From Przewalskia tangutica (Eukaryota > Streptophyta > Magnoliopsida > Solanales > Solanaceae): a stretch of DNA of 64,000 nt. The stretch is from contig CM056724.1 of assembly GCA_029844215.1 (NCBI GenBank), positions 88,927,093-88,991,092 of the forward strand, in the 5' to 3' direction. Under the pieces are notes generated by a model that searched no databases, was not told where the DNA came from, and saw only the letters and a list, made by a program, of their open reading frames with translations. The translations under genes were made by a program, and so were the position numbers. Shown piece by piece: positions 22,522 to 33,057 of the stretch (the stretch's first letter is position 1; every line of letters begins with the position of its first letter).

Positions 22522-23361
22522 GTCAGTGTTGTGTCAACATTTGAGGCAACATCCGATAAAATAATGATAAACTTTAAATAGTAAATGCAACAGAAAAAGT
22601 AAAAGACATAAGATTTATATTTCAAGGGTATATATTAATATAGCCCTTGATGGTCAATGACCGAAGTAATGTATATATTATATACAATTACAATTGAATT
22701 TCTTTTTACAATTTATAGAAATAAAATAAAAAGAAATTACAAAAACGAAGTCGCAGATGACTTCAGCCTAAAGACAAAACATCTATAAAGAAACATACAA
22801 CATCTTCATTACAATTGTTTTAATAATAAACTTAATCTAGAATCTGGGAAGCAATAGTAATGTGAGACTAGATGTTGTTATACTACTTTAGGCAGTGGTG
22901 TTTGATCCAGTTTATGGAGTGAATTTTCGAGAGCTCTCTTGGTGGTTCTTTTCTTTGTAATCTGGATATCGATACTTTGAAGTTCCTCCTCTATTTATAG
23001 TGTGAAACTTCCTTGAAATTTTCACTGGTTGGTTGCGGAAGTTGAGAGAAAATAGGTAGCCGCTTGGAGTGATTCAACCTCCATGAAATCCTCAACTATA
23101 TTGACTTGATCTTCACGTCGCTTTCCTTCCGAGCTTGACTTCTTCTTTTCTCACGTTTTAAATACAGCTTCTTGGTTAGTTTGCCTATGTCATTTTTACC
23201 TCATAGTAACACTCACTGTTTTGGGCGGAAGAATATGCAAAATCGTTTATAGAGACGTTGTATATGAGTTGTCACAACACTGCAGGCAATATCTTATGTT
23301 CATAAGCGATGTTGTCCTGTCTGATTACTCGTATTGTCACAACACTCATCCAACATCAACA
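22522..23361 (-). repeat. Element A 5' LTR, truncated at its inner end
   Basis: Homology to the A left LTR starts at CAGTGTTGTGTCAAC (about 22524). The first ~100 bp of the LTR (plus orientation) and the PBS are missing, so A could no longer prime its own cDNA. A minus-strand TATAAATAG box is at 22991-22999. The outer end CCAACATCAACA is intact and is followed by the TSD TATAA. Confidence 0.82.
22991..22999 (-). promoter_or_regulatory. TATA box of the element A 5' LTR
   Basis: The plus strand CTATTTATA reads TATAAATAG on the minus strand, upstream of the element interior. The same box sits at the equivalent place in the other LTRs of the family (3731-3739, 24464-24472, 57655-57663). It is a likely Pol II promoter core. 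Confidence 0.6.
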
Positions 23362-23804
23362 TATAACAACAACAATAATAATAATAAATATATCCAGTTA
23401 ATCTCACATGGTATCAGGGAGGGTAAAGTGTACGCAGACCCTCCCCCTACCATGGAGGTAGAAAGTCTATTTCGAATAGACCATCCGCTCAAATAACAAC
23501 AAATCAAACCACAACAGTCATGAAAAAAATAACATCAGTAACGAAACCATGAAAAATTATGAATAAAGCATGACAAAATAGTCTGAAAAATAATAATAAC
23601 TTAACTACCACAAAATACTATGTCAATCGAAGTACAAAACACAACATATAAAAATAGGAATCAAAGGATACGAAACTACAAGAGTAACGCGAGGTGTGAC
23701 ACGCGCAACTACCACTAGCCTTCTACCCTGATTCGTGCTCCATACCCTCCTACCTAAGGTCATGTCCTCGGTGAGCTGAACTGCGGCAAGTCATGTCTAA
23801 CACC
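23362..23804 (-). mobile_element. RTE-type LINE 3' end with SINE-like tail (left part)
   Basis: Reading minus from 23804, the RT C-terminus ends with a degenerate ARIRVEG motif near 23720. A 3' UTR follows, then GTCTGCGTACACTTTACCCT and a TTG/TTA-repeat tail at 23362. The tail block is shared by Solanaceae RTE LINEs and Au-like SINEs. The coding text continues beyond the nested elements at 58523-58634. Element A lies directly against the tail; its TSD TATAA is the tail end. Confidence 0.75.
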
Positions 23805-23903
23805 TAGGGTGGCATGGTATGGTATTTAAAATTTTAGTACGGTAATTGAGATTTTCGATTTCTAAAAATACGATACCATTACCATACCAAATTAATTTGG
23901 TAT

Positions 23904-24810
23904 TGTTGGGTCCCGGGGCTACGGATAAGTAAAAATGCGTAAGATTAAAATCGCAAAAACTAGAATTACAAAAACAGTCACTGGATATTGCCTTCAATGT
24001 TGTGTCAACATCTGAGGCAACATTGTGATAAAACAGTATAAACCTTTGTAGAGTAAATGCAGCGGAAAAAGTAAAGAGACACGGAGTTTATATTTTCAAG
24101 GGTATATATTAATATATCCCTTGATGGTCAACGACTAAAAGAATTGTATAAATTATATACAATTACAAATGAATTTCTTTTTACAAATTGAGCAATACAA
24201 ACGAAAAAGAAATTACAAAAAATGAAGACGCAAATGACTTCGCCTAAAGTTAAAAAGTCTAAAAAGACAAATACAGCATCTCCATTACAATCGCTTGAAC
24301 ATAAGCTTAATCTAGAATAAAGATATCAATTGTAATGTGGGACTAGACGTTGTATACTACTTTAGGCTAGGTGTGTTGATCTAGTTTTCTAAGGTAAAAT
24401 CCGAGAGCTCTCTTGGAAATTTTTCTCGCTTAAATCTGGATATCGATACTCTGAAGCTCCCCTCTATTTATAGCGTAGAGCTTCCCTTGAAATCCTCACT
24501 GATTGGTTGCGGAGGTTGAGTAAAAGAAGGCAGTTGCTTGGACCGATTCTTTCTCCTGAAAAATCTCAACGTCTTGGACTTGGTCTTCACACTGCTTCTT
24601 CTCCAAGTCTTTAATTGTTTCTTTTACCATGTTTTAAACACAACAACATTGTAAGCTTGCCTAGGTCATTTTTTACTCACAGTAACACATACTGTTTTGG
24701 CCGGAAGAATAGGCAAAATCATTACAGAGATGTTGTCAGGAATGTTGTCATAACATCGCAGGCAACATCCTGAAGATGTTGTCCTGAGCTTTCCCAGATG
24801 TTGTCACAAC
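23904..24810 (-). repeat. Element C 3' LTR, main part
   Basis: It matches 57127-58008 but keeps about 25 bp near 24345 that the 5' LTR has lost. The last 19 bases of the LTR lie at 49023-49041, beyond element D. A TATA box (minus) is at 24464-24472. A hairpin GTTGCCTTCAATGTTG / CAACATCTGAGGCAAC spans 23989-24022. Confidence 0.88.
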
Positions 24811-25409
24811 TGTTGACAGTCAATTTTGACCCGTTGTTCATATATTTATTGCAATTTTATGTGTTTTAGGACACCGCATTCTAATCATCATTTTTTGCAT
24901 TTTTTATCTTTTATTTTTAAATTAAGCATTATCTCTTTGTTAATATTATGTTTATATTATTACTACACCGCCATTTATTTTAATAATATTTACATCTCTT
25001 TAAATAATTAATTGACATCCCGCTTTAATTTTAATTAGACATTAAACATTTGATAAATATCGTATTTTTATTATTATTGCATCAGCATTTGCATTTTAAT
25101 AATCTGACATCTTTTTAAATAATTTTTCTTTTAAATAATTAACCCTCTTTGCATTTTGTCAAACCAGTCCAGTACGAGACACAATCCGGATCAGTCCAGT
25201 CTTCATCCAAACACACTCTTTTATCCCCCCCCCCCCCCCTCATTTTTAAATTTCAAATACCACTTTTCATTTCCCCCCAAATAACAAACCATAAACCTAA
25301 ATATCCTACCCTATATAATAAACATTACCCCCCTCCTTTAAAAAAGAAGGGGGGGGGGGGGGGCAGCCCACAGAACAGGGCCGCAACTTTTAAAGGGCAT
25401 CAGCCCATC
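24811..25409 (+). repeat. Element D 5' LTR, first part
   Basis: It matches 46525-47120 of the right LTR. A TATATAATA box lies at 25311-25320. It contains long C and G runs (C15 near 25226, G15 near 25350) that are shorter or interrupted in the right LTR, so they are recent expansions or sequencing slippage. Element E interrupts it after CCATC. Confidence 0.88.
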
Positions 25410-26905
25410 TGTTATACCCCGTATTTTCAGAGTATGTACGTGAGGACGTACGTAGAAATTTGAGCCTTAAGTTAGGCAAGTTTCGAAATTTGTACACAAC
25501 ACCCGACAGTCGTTTTCGACTAAACGTTTCCATGCTTTTGTTGGGAAAATTCCGCTATGTCATTTATAATTTTTATGATTTTTCCGAAAGACGAACATTT
25601 TGGACCAACGGAGGTGACATGTGTCACCTCACATCGGGAAGCAAAGGACGCGAAATGGCCATTCTTGGCACGCTTTTGTTGCCCAATTTTGGTCGGCGGT
25701 TAGGTAGGATATTTTTGTGTAGTTGATGAGCAAGTGGGACCCACAAACACATGGCTTGATCTTGACCTTACACTTGCTATACACTTGGAAGAATCTTGGT
25801 CATTGGTTGGCCATTTCTTCACCTATAAATACCCCTCCATGTTGATGAACTTCTTCATCCAAAATTGTTCTAAGTGTTAAAAATCTCTCCCTCCCCCTCA
25901 ACCTTGAAATCGTCCAACACCCCTCCCCTTGGTTAAGGCCTTTGGCCGAGAGCCTCCCCCCTCCCCCTTTGTGGTGTCTAGCCGTGGGGTATCCCCCCCC
26001 TAGCCTAGTTGTTTTCGTATAATACCCCTTGTTGTGGTATAGAAATACTCTCCTAGTATTGTTGTAATGTCCAAATACCTTGGCCCAAATACCTTGTAGT
26101 ATTCCCAAGGTTACACTTATACAAAAGCCTAGAAAATACGATTATACTTCCTTTAGCCACAAAAACGAAACCCTAAGGAAATCTTCACCCGTTGTTGAAG
26201 TTGTAAGTAGAAGTTGGTTAGAACTTCTGGGTTGTTCGAGCGCCGAGTAGGAGCTAAGCGTTGCTCAGGATCGACTTTATACTTGGATAATTTTGGGCTT
26301 ATCGAGGTAAACACTACTGTCCTTCTATTGTAATTGGAAATTACATAAGTGTTGAATATATAGTTGTTGTATACTATATATAGAACTGAACTTAGTATTG
26401 TGGCAATGTCTTTTGACTTAAGCTCAAGAATAAAGAATTGAACAAGAATCACATGTAAGGATAATAAAGAGAAGAATCGAACTGTAATTACCTAGGTCGT
26501 ATTACAAGAGACTTATGTAGCATTCTTGTGTATTAGAATTGTACGCGTCCGGTTAGGCGTGTTAACCCCCGGTTGGCTTGGTAGCCACCGATAAAGGAGG
26601 AGATTTACGCTGCCATGTGGGGAGGTGCCGAATTTTACGTAGAAAGATAAACTTGTGTTTTGGGGTTAATAGACGTTTGTGACCTTTATAGGTGAAAGTA
26701 CTAAGAGTAGCGTATTCTACCGGCGAGTGGCGGCTAGTGCGTTGTAGATTGGAGCTTTTTGCTTATTGTCGATAATCGTCGCGAGGTATGTGAACCTCTT
26801 CCTATCTCTTCTAGCATGATATGTGAACTATGTAGTACGCAGACGCATACGTGTTAACCGTGTTTGATTGTTCTTAAAACATAAAGTGTTATAACGGCTT
26901 TATGG
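25410..26905 (+). repeat. Element E LTR1, truncated at its 3' side
   Basis: Homology to LTR2 and LTR3 runs from TGTTATACC to AACGGCTTTATGG and then stops. The next bases (AGATGGAAGTGGTAG) match the E interior near 32451. A TATAAATA box is at 25824-25831. Confidence 0.85.
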
Positions 26906-27514
26906 AGATGGAAGTGGTAGCTCATGATGTGTTCGTATCGGCGAGCGGTTGGCGCTACTGATGGAGTCGGGTCAGCTTGTTGCGCCAACCCGCCCCGCGT
27001 GTCGGCGGCGGTCACCCGGGTGGTCCCACGGGCGGTGGTCACGAGGGTGCTAGGCCCAAGTTTAGATGACCATCGTATGAGTTCGTGGATACGTTCGACC
27101 AGAATCAGTTCGTGAAGGCCGAGAATGGCCTTAGGAAATCGAGGTTAGTAAGATGACCAAGTTTGGAGGTAGTGACTCGCGGTTGGAAACAGAAGCGTTG
27201 ACTGAAGTGTGGTGCGTGTACTGGGAAGAGTTCGAGTGTTCGAACAGGGTACGACGAGGTAGGGGAGAAGTGAACGAGTGTGATCGTTTCTTTTGTGAAA
27301 TGAAGGTGCAGAGGGAGTATATGTTAGACCTTGGTGGGAACTTTTGTGATAACAGAGGTGATTCCTCGTGGACTTGGGATTTCGTATTTTGTGCATTTGT
27401 TATTTCATGGCGGTGTGGCATGATTGTTTTCGTGACGATAGCGGTGAAGACTATCTTCGCGCATTGTGTTGAGACTTGAGAAGGAACATTCGACGAATGT
27501 TTCTAAAGGAAGAA
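26906..27514 (+). other. Element E interior, 3' fragment
   Basis: It matches 32451-33057 through GATGGAAGTGGTAG, AGGCCGAGAATGGCCTTAG and the 3' end TTCTAAAGGAAGAA. It contains an open reading stretch that exists in both copies but has no recognisable domain; I treat it as non-coding. Confidence 0.75.
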
Positions 27515-29823
27515 TGTTATACCGTATTTTCAGAGTATGCGTGAGGACGACGTAGAAATTTGAGCCTTAAGTTAGGCAAGTTTCAAATTTGTACACAACA
27601 CCCGACAGAGTCGTTTTTCGAAACGTTTCCACAGACTTTTGTTGGGAAAATTCGCTATGTCATTTATAATTTTTGCGGATTTTTCCGAGAGACGAACATT
27701 TTGGACCAACGAGGGACATGTGTCACCTCACATTGAAGCAAAGGGACGGCGAAATGGCCATTCTTGGCACGCTTTTGTTGCCCAATTTTGGTCAAGGGTT
27801 AGGTAGGATATTTTTGTGTAGTTGATGAGCAAGTGGGACCCACAAACACATGGCTTGATCTTGACCTTACACTTGCTATACACTTGGAAGAATCTTGCCA
27901 TTGGTTGGCCATTTCTTCACCTATAAATACCCTCCATGTTGATGAACTTCTTCATCCAAAATTGTTCTAAGTGTTAAAAATCTCTCCTCCCCTCAACCTT
28001 GAAATCGCCCAACACCCTCCCTCGTTAAGGCCTTTGGCCGAGAGCCTCCCTCCCCTTTGTGGTGTCTAGCCGTGGTACCCCTAGCCTAGTTGTTTTCAGA
28101 TAATACCCCTTTGTGGTATAGAAATACTCTCCTAGTATTGTTGTAATGTCCAAATACTCGCCCAAATACCTTGTAGTATTCCCAAGGTTACACTTATACA
28201 AAAGCCCGTAAAATACGATTATACTTTCTTTAGCCACAAAACGAAACCCTAAGGAAATCTTCACCCGTTGTTGAAGTTGTAAGTAGAAGTTGGTTAGAAC
28301 TTCTAAGGGTTGTTGGAGCGCTCGGAGTAGAGCTAAGCGTTGCTCAGATCGATTTTATACTTGGATAATTTTGGGCTTATCGAGGTAAACACTATCATTC
28401 TTCTATTGTAATTGGAAATTACATAAGTGTTGAATATATAGTTGTTGTATACTATATATAGAACTGAACTTAGTATTGTGGCAATGTCTTTTGACTTAAG
28501 CTGAAGAATAAAGAATTGAACAAAGAATCACATGAAGGATAATAAAGAGAAGAATCGAATCAGAATTACCTAGTATCAGACATGAGACTTATGTAGCATT
28601 CCGTAGTAGAATTGCACGCGTCGGTTAGGCGTGTTAACCCCTGGTTGGCTTGGTAGCCGACTCGATAAAGGAGGAGATTTACGCTGTGTGTGAGGTGCCG
28701 CCAATTTTATGTAGAAAGATAGAAACTTGTGGTTTGGGGTTAATAGACGTTTGTGACCTTTATAGGTGAAAGTACTAAGAGTAGCGTATTCTACTCGGCG
28801 AGTGGAAAGTGGCTAGTGCGTTGTAGTACTTGGAGCTTTTGCTTATTGTCGATAATCGTCGCGAGGTATGTGAACCTCTTCCTATCTCTTCTAGCATGAT
28901 ATGTGTGAACTATGTAGTACGGTAGACGCATACGTGTTAATCGTGTTTGATTGTTCTTAAAACATAAAGTGTTATAACGGCTTTATGGGAAGTTGTTATA
29001 ACAACTTTATGTAGGTAAGAAAATACTTGGTGGTTTTAAAAGGTAATCGATGTGAATTATAATCGCTAATTATAATAAAGAACTTGATGTATTTCAAAAG
29101 ATTTATAAATCGTTTTGGAAGGAGAGTAACACTTGGTTTTAAAAGGTTTTAAAAGAGTTATACTAGCTTTATGGGAGTTAGGTATAATGTCTTAAGAGAG
29201 GTAAAGAAAATGGTTTCTTGATGTTAGAAGTTAAGAGACTTGATCTTATAAGATAAGAGACTTAACTTATTTGTTTTAATGTGAATGTTTGTGTGAAACT
29301 CATTCGTGAGTAATGAGTACTTGGTTTTATTTAAAGGATAATGTTTTACCGATTTGGAAATCGAATGTATCGATGCACCACCGCAGCGTTAATAAAGGAA
29401 AATGTATTGAATAATGATGAATTGTATTAAAACCGAGAAACCTCCATCCGCATAGAAACTAAGATGAGACAAAATGATATACATTTTCTAGATCACGGTC
29501 ATTGTAATAAGAATGTTGTAAACAAGAATAACATACTCTCACGTGAGACATATATTATTCAATTGTTCTAAAAAGGAATCAAGTGATTAAGTTTGGAAAC
29601 TATGAAACCATTTGAAAATGAGAAGCTTGAGTAATCAAACTAGGCAAACCGAACTTAGGAAAAGAATGTTGTTACTTGATTTTGAAAAGGGAATGTGGGT
29701 TGGTCATTCTAATACTACGTATCGGGTGACTTTTATAAAAGTAATGGATCTCTTTAAAAGAACTTAACGTATGTAGTACTGGGGTTAAAACCGGACTTTG
29801 GCATAAAATGAAAGTACTTTGAG

Positions 29824-29948
29824 TTGTTATTGTGAAACTTGCCTTTGCTTGTTATTGTGAAACTTGCCTTTGCTTGTTGTTGTGAAACTTGCCTTTGCTT
29901 GTTGTTGTGAAACTTGCCATGCTTGTTGTTGAAACTTGCCTATGCTTG
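29824..29948 (+). repeat. 25-bp minisatellite in E LTR2
   Basis: Five copies of a unit TTGTTRTTGTGAAACTTGCC plus TTTGC or TATGC; the last two are shortened. The same array is at about 35398-35525 in LTR3. Confidence 0.85.
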
Positions 29949-30092
29949 TGATGATAGCCTTTGTTGTGCAAGTGTGGTATTTACGTGTTACCGCGTCTCG
30001 ATGCAGGCCGTTGACTTATTGAGAACTTACTTGACGCGTCGGGCGTGATGGAGAATTCCACGTATGTTTCCATTTTGATTATCGTCTTGTTG

Positions 30093-30375
30093 TTGATGTC
30101 ACATGGACATGTCTACACCGACGCAGATTCCGGCACGCGGCCACGCGGCGTTGATTACCCGATATATGGTTATTACCGCAACATGGACGATTCACACCGA
30201 CGCAGATTCCGGCACGTGGGCTACGCGCGTGGTTGACCACCCAAGATATTGTTATTGAGGTTACATGGGCATGTCTACACCGGCGCAGATTCCGGTACGC
30301 GCCACGCGCTCATATTATTGTTGCATCATGGACATGTCTACACCGATGCAGATTCCGGCACGCGGCCATGATGGA
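30093..30375 (+). repeat. ~70-bp minisatellite in E LTR2
   Basis: Four units share ACATGTCTACACC, GACGCAGATTCCGGCACG and a GCGG-rich stretch. LTR3 has the same array at about 35685-35960, and solo LTR F has related units in reverse orientation. Confidence 0.75.
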
Positions 30376-30935
30376 TGTTGTGGGCGAGACCCATAGTTAT
30401 ATTTGAGTGGTGACTTTGGCGTGAGTCACGACTTGATCGCTTATGTTGCGTCGTATTTTGGTTATCATACATGTCTCCCGCTTTTAAGCTATTATGATTT
30501 CATTTACTGATTTGACGCTTCACATACTTAGTACTGCCAGATCGACCTCCTTCGGGCTGCGTTCACGCCGCAGTAGGTACATCGGCCGTGGATCCCCGCT
30601 TAGGATCTCATTTCAGCGTGTTGAAAGCCCGTTCCTTGAGGCTTATCTTTGGTATGTTTCCACGAGTTGTAGGTTCTTGTACATTCGTGGTATGGCGGGC
30701 CCCGTCCCGTCATAGTTGTTGTAAATCTTAGAGTGCAGAGTAATCACAAGTGTGGTTTGTAAAAGGATAACTGTCGTTTTTATGTATATACCAAGGCAAA
30801 TCGCTTTGGTTGGCCTGCTTATTTATTATATCTCTTGTTTCATGACTCGTGTTTTATTTTCCGCTGGTTTTCTCTCGATGTTGTATCACTAGGTGCCCGG
30901 TAGCACGACCACGCCCGAATTCGGGCGTGACAAAG

Positions 30936-30947
30936 TGGTATCGAAGC
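30936..30947 (+). other. Element E primer-binding site
   Basis: TGGTATCGAAGC begins three bases after the end of LTR2, resembles the initiator tRNA-Met site and matches the element B site. It shows that the segment 30933-33057 is a genuine retrotransposon interior. Confidence 0.7.
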
Positions 30948-31131
30948 GATTAGTCCTCGGAAAGTGTCTACGCACCGTGTCAGTAGTAGTCTTGATTATC
31001 GGTGTCAGTGCACCACATCTATAATCGTGAGGCTATAGGACATTTAGGATTGGTTTCATTCTTCTCATTACGAGATCGTGCCTTAGCCGTGTTGTAAGTT
31101 GGACCCTCCGACGTGTTTCGCTTTTACGATT

Positions 31132-32190
31132 ATGCCTGCGAAGGCAACCAGGCCCAGAAGGCAAGGCGCCGGCGAGCCGCAGCTGATTCAGAGGAGTACG
31201 AGGCGCAGCCCGGCCAAGACTGAGTAGTGCTTCAGACGGCGAGTTTTGGCGACGCCGCCAAAGACCAAAGAGTTTAGAGCCGCAGCAGATGGTCGCCGAG
31301 ACTACAAGACTGAGCCTCCACCCCACGATGCCGAGCGGGGAGACGGGTCTGAGAGATGGCCCGATTATCGCCGTGGTCAGGCCGATATGGAGATAGGCCG
31401 GACGCAGTTCAGCCTGGCCCAAAGAACACTGTAGCACCCGAGGCGCATGCTGAGGCTATGGATTTCTTAGTTGTAGCCCGCTGAGTTTCTGTCGAGGCGG
31501 AGGATGATCCGCAGGAGTTCATCCGCTACCGCAGAGGATCACGCGGTGATCAAGGCTTGAGATCGAAGTCCGTGACATTTGTTCGTGACGGCCGCGTGAT
31601 ACCGCAATGATCGTTTGACTCGCGAGCTTTCCGGGAGAGCATGCACTTCCACCGTTTGGGACGAGTTTTCGGGCCTTCGGCACATTTCTTGCCTCCACAA
31701 ATGGCGAGGGCTCGGGCCGGCGATTTTTGATGTTGAGGCGAAGCGCGCATCCGGGAGTACAATGTGGAGTTCGACTCATTGGCCGTATGTTCCCGCACTA
31801 GTAGCTAGTATGGAGGATCGAGTGCACCGATATGTTACGGTGGCTCGATGATTACAGCGTAGAGTTGTTCGGTGTTTCTCTTGATCGGCATGACATTGCC
31901 CGCATTCGTGCTCATGCACTTGCGGCGAGCGCAGATCGACGCAGCGGACCGCCACAGGAAGGCCAAGACGGCCGGATATTTTGGCGACTTTCGAGGCGGA
32001 CCGCCTCAAAGCAGACTAGTTATGTACCTCGCCATTGCAGAGTGGTCCTCCGCACTTTCGGGACCTCGGGGATATTCGGAGCGGTCGGGGCTCCTGTGTT
32101 TGGATGTTCGAGAGTAGGGTGTTGGCGACGCAGTCACCCCTACCGGTGTGGTCGATGTGGTAGACCGATTTCGGGAGTGTCGTAGTACGA
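31132..32190 (+). pseudogene. Element E gypsy gag remnant
   Basis: The reading starts MPAKATRPRRQGAGEPQLIQ at 31132, at the position and with the basic character of gypsy gag N-termini. REYNVEFDSLA (about 31752) and MEDRVHRYV (31810) match the conserved EYxxxFxxL and MExRVxxFV blocks of gypsy gag but lie in different frames. A cysteine-rich stretch near 32140 (YRCGRCGR) resembles a damaged CCHC knuckle. Frameshifts and stops are frequent. No protease, RT, RNase H or integrase text follows, so the interior coded at most for gag. I see no integrase chromodomain either. Confidence 0.6.
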
Positions 32191-33057
32191 AGGGAGCTTG
32201 TTATTCTTGCGCCAACAGGCCATATGACGAGAGCTGTCCACCAGGTAGCGCTGGGTAGATAGCATGACTACTAGGCGATTGCGGGCCACGGAGAGGTCGC
32301 GGTGGAAGTTCGATTTAGCGGCCTTGAACCGCCTAGTTTCAGTATATCCTTAACCACAGAGATACTTGTATGTATTGATGTTAATGATGTGTTAAGTGTT
32401 ATGTTCGGATAGCTTTGTGCTATAGTGTGATTAAAAAAATCGTTAGTGTGAGATGGAAGTGGTAGCTTCCATGACGTGGTTCCGTATCGGCGAGCGGTTG
32501 GGCGCCACTGATGGTCGGGTTGGGGCCATGTTGCGGGCCAACCCGCCCCGCTTTCGGCGGCGGTCAGCTCGGGTGGTCCCGCCGGTGGCGTGGTCACGAG
32601 GGTGCTAGGCCCAAGTTTAGATGACCATCGATGAGTTCGTGGATACGTTCGACGAGAATCAGTTCGTGAAGGCCGAGAATGGCCTTAGAAATCGAGGTTA
32701 GTAAGATGACCAAGTTCGAGGTAGTGACTCGAAGGGTTGGAAACGAGCGTTGATCGAAGTGCGCAGATCGGGAAGAGTTCGAGTGTTGAGCAGTGCGACG
32801 AGGTAGGGAGAAGTGAACGAGTGTGATCGCTTTTGTGAAATGGCGCGCAGAGGAGTATATGTTAGACCTTGGTGGAACTTTTGTGATAACAGAGGTGATT
32901 CCTCGTGGACTTGGGATTTCGTATTTTGTGCATTTGTTATTTCATGGCGGTGTGGCATGATTGTTTTTAAACGTATAGCGGTGAAGACTATCTTTGGCGC
33001 GTGTTTGTGTTGAGACTTGAGAAGGAACATTCGGGACGAATGTTTCTAAAGGAAGAA
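32191..33057 (+). other. Element E interior after gag, non-coding
   Basis: About 870 bp of GC-rich DNA between the gag remnant and LTR3. It ends with CATTCGGGACGAATGTTTCT and the purine tract AAAGGAAGAA (33048-33057). The segment from 32451 is duplicated at 26906-27514. Confidence 0.6.

Larger units (their letters stand above)
3168..23361 (-). mobile_element. Element A: Ty1/copia LTR retrotransposon, decayed, split by element B
   Basis: The element is bounded by TGTTAGG at 3168 and CATCAACA ending at 23361. The 5-bp TSD is TATAA (3163-3167 and 23362-23366). It reads on the minus strand: 5' LTR at right, gag start at 22473, the rest of gag-pol from 11505 down to 6622, an extra ORF at 5880-4415, and the 3' LTR at 3168-3954. 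The order protease, integrase, RT, RNase H defines copia. About 10.9 kb of element B sits in its gag. Many stops and frameshifts, a deletion over the PBS and a deletion in each LTR mark it as an old, non-autonomous copy. It is the same family as element C. Confidence 0.9.
27515..30932 (+). repeat. Element E LTR2, complete (3,418 bp)
   Basis: It begins TGTTATACCG and ends GGGCGTGACA, followed by PBS text. A TATA box is at 27922-27929. It carries two minisatellites (29824-29948 and 30093-30375). It aligns with LTR3 over its length with many short indels. Confidence 0.88.

Noticed and set aside
23362..23500. Independent Au-like SINE
   Set aside because: The block is contiguous with RTE 3' UTR and RT text on the same strand, so it is more simply the LINE tail. 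No tRNA-like SINE head is present.
27153..27479. 108-residue ORF in the E interior
   Set aside because: The copy at 32708-33013 has a different length and frame, and no domain is recognised.
30045..30236. Small ORF with a signal-peptide-like start (MMENSTYVSILIIVLLLMS)
   Set aside because: It lies in the E LTR minisatellite, and the frame is not preserved in LTR3 near 35630.
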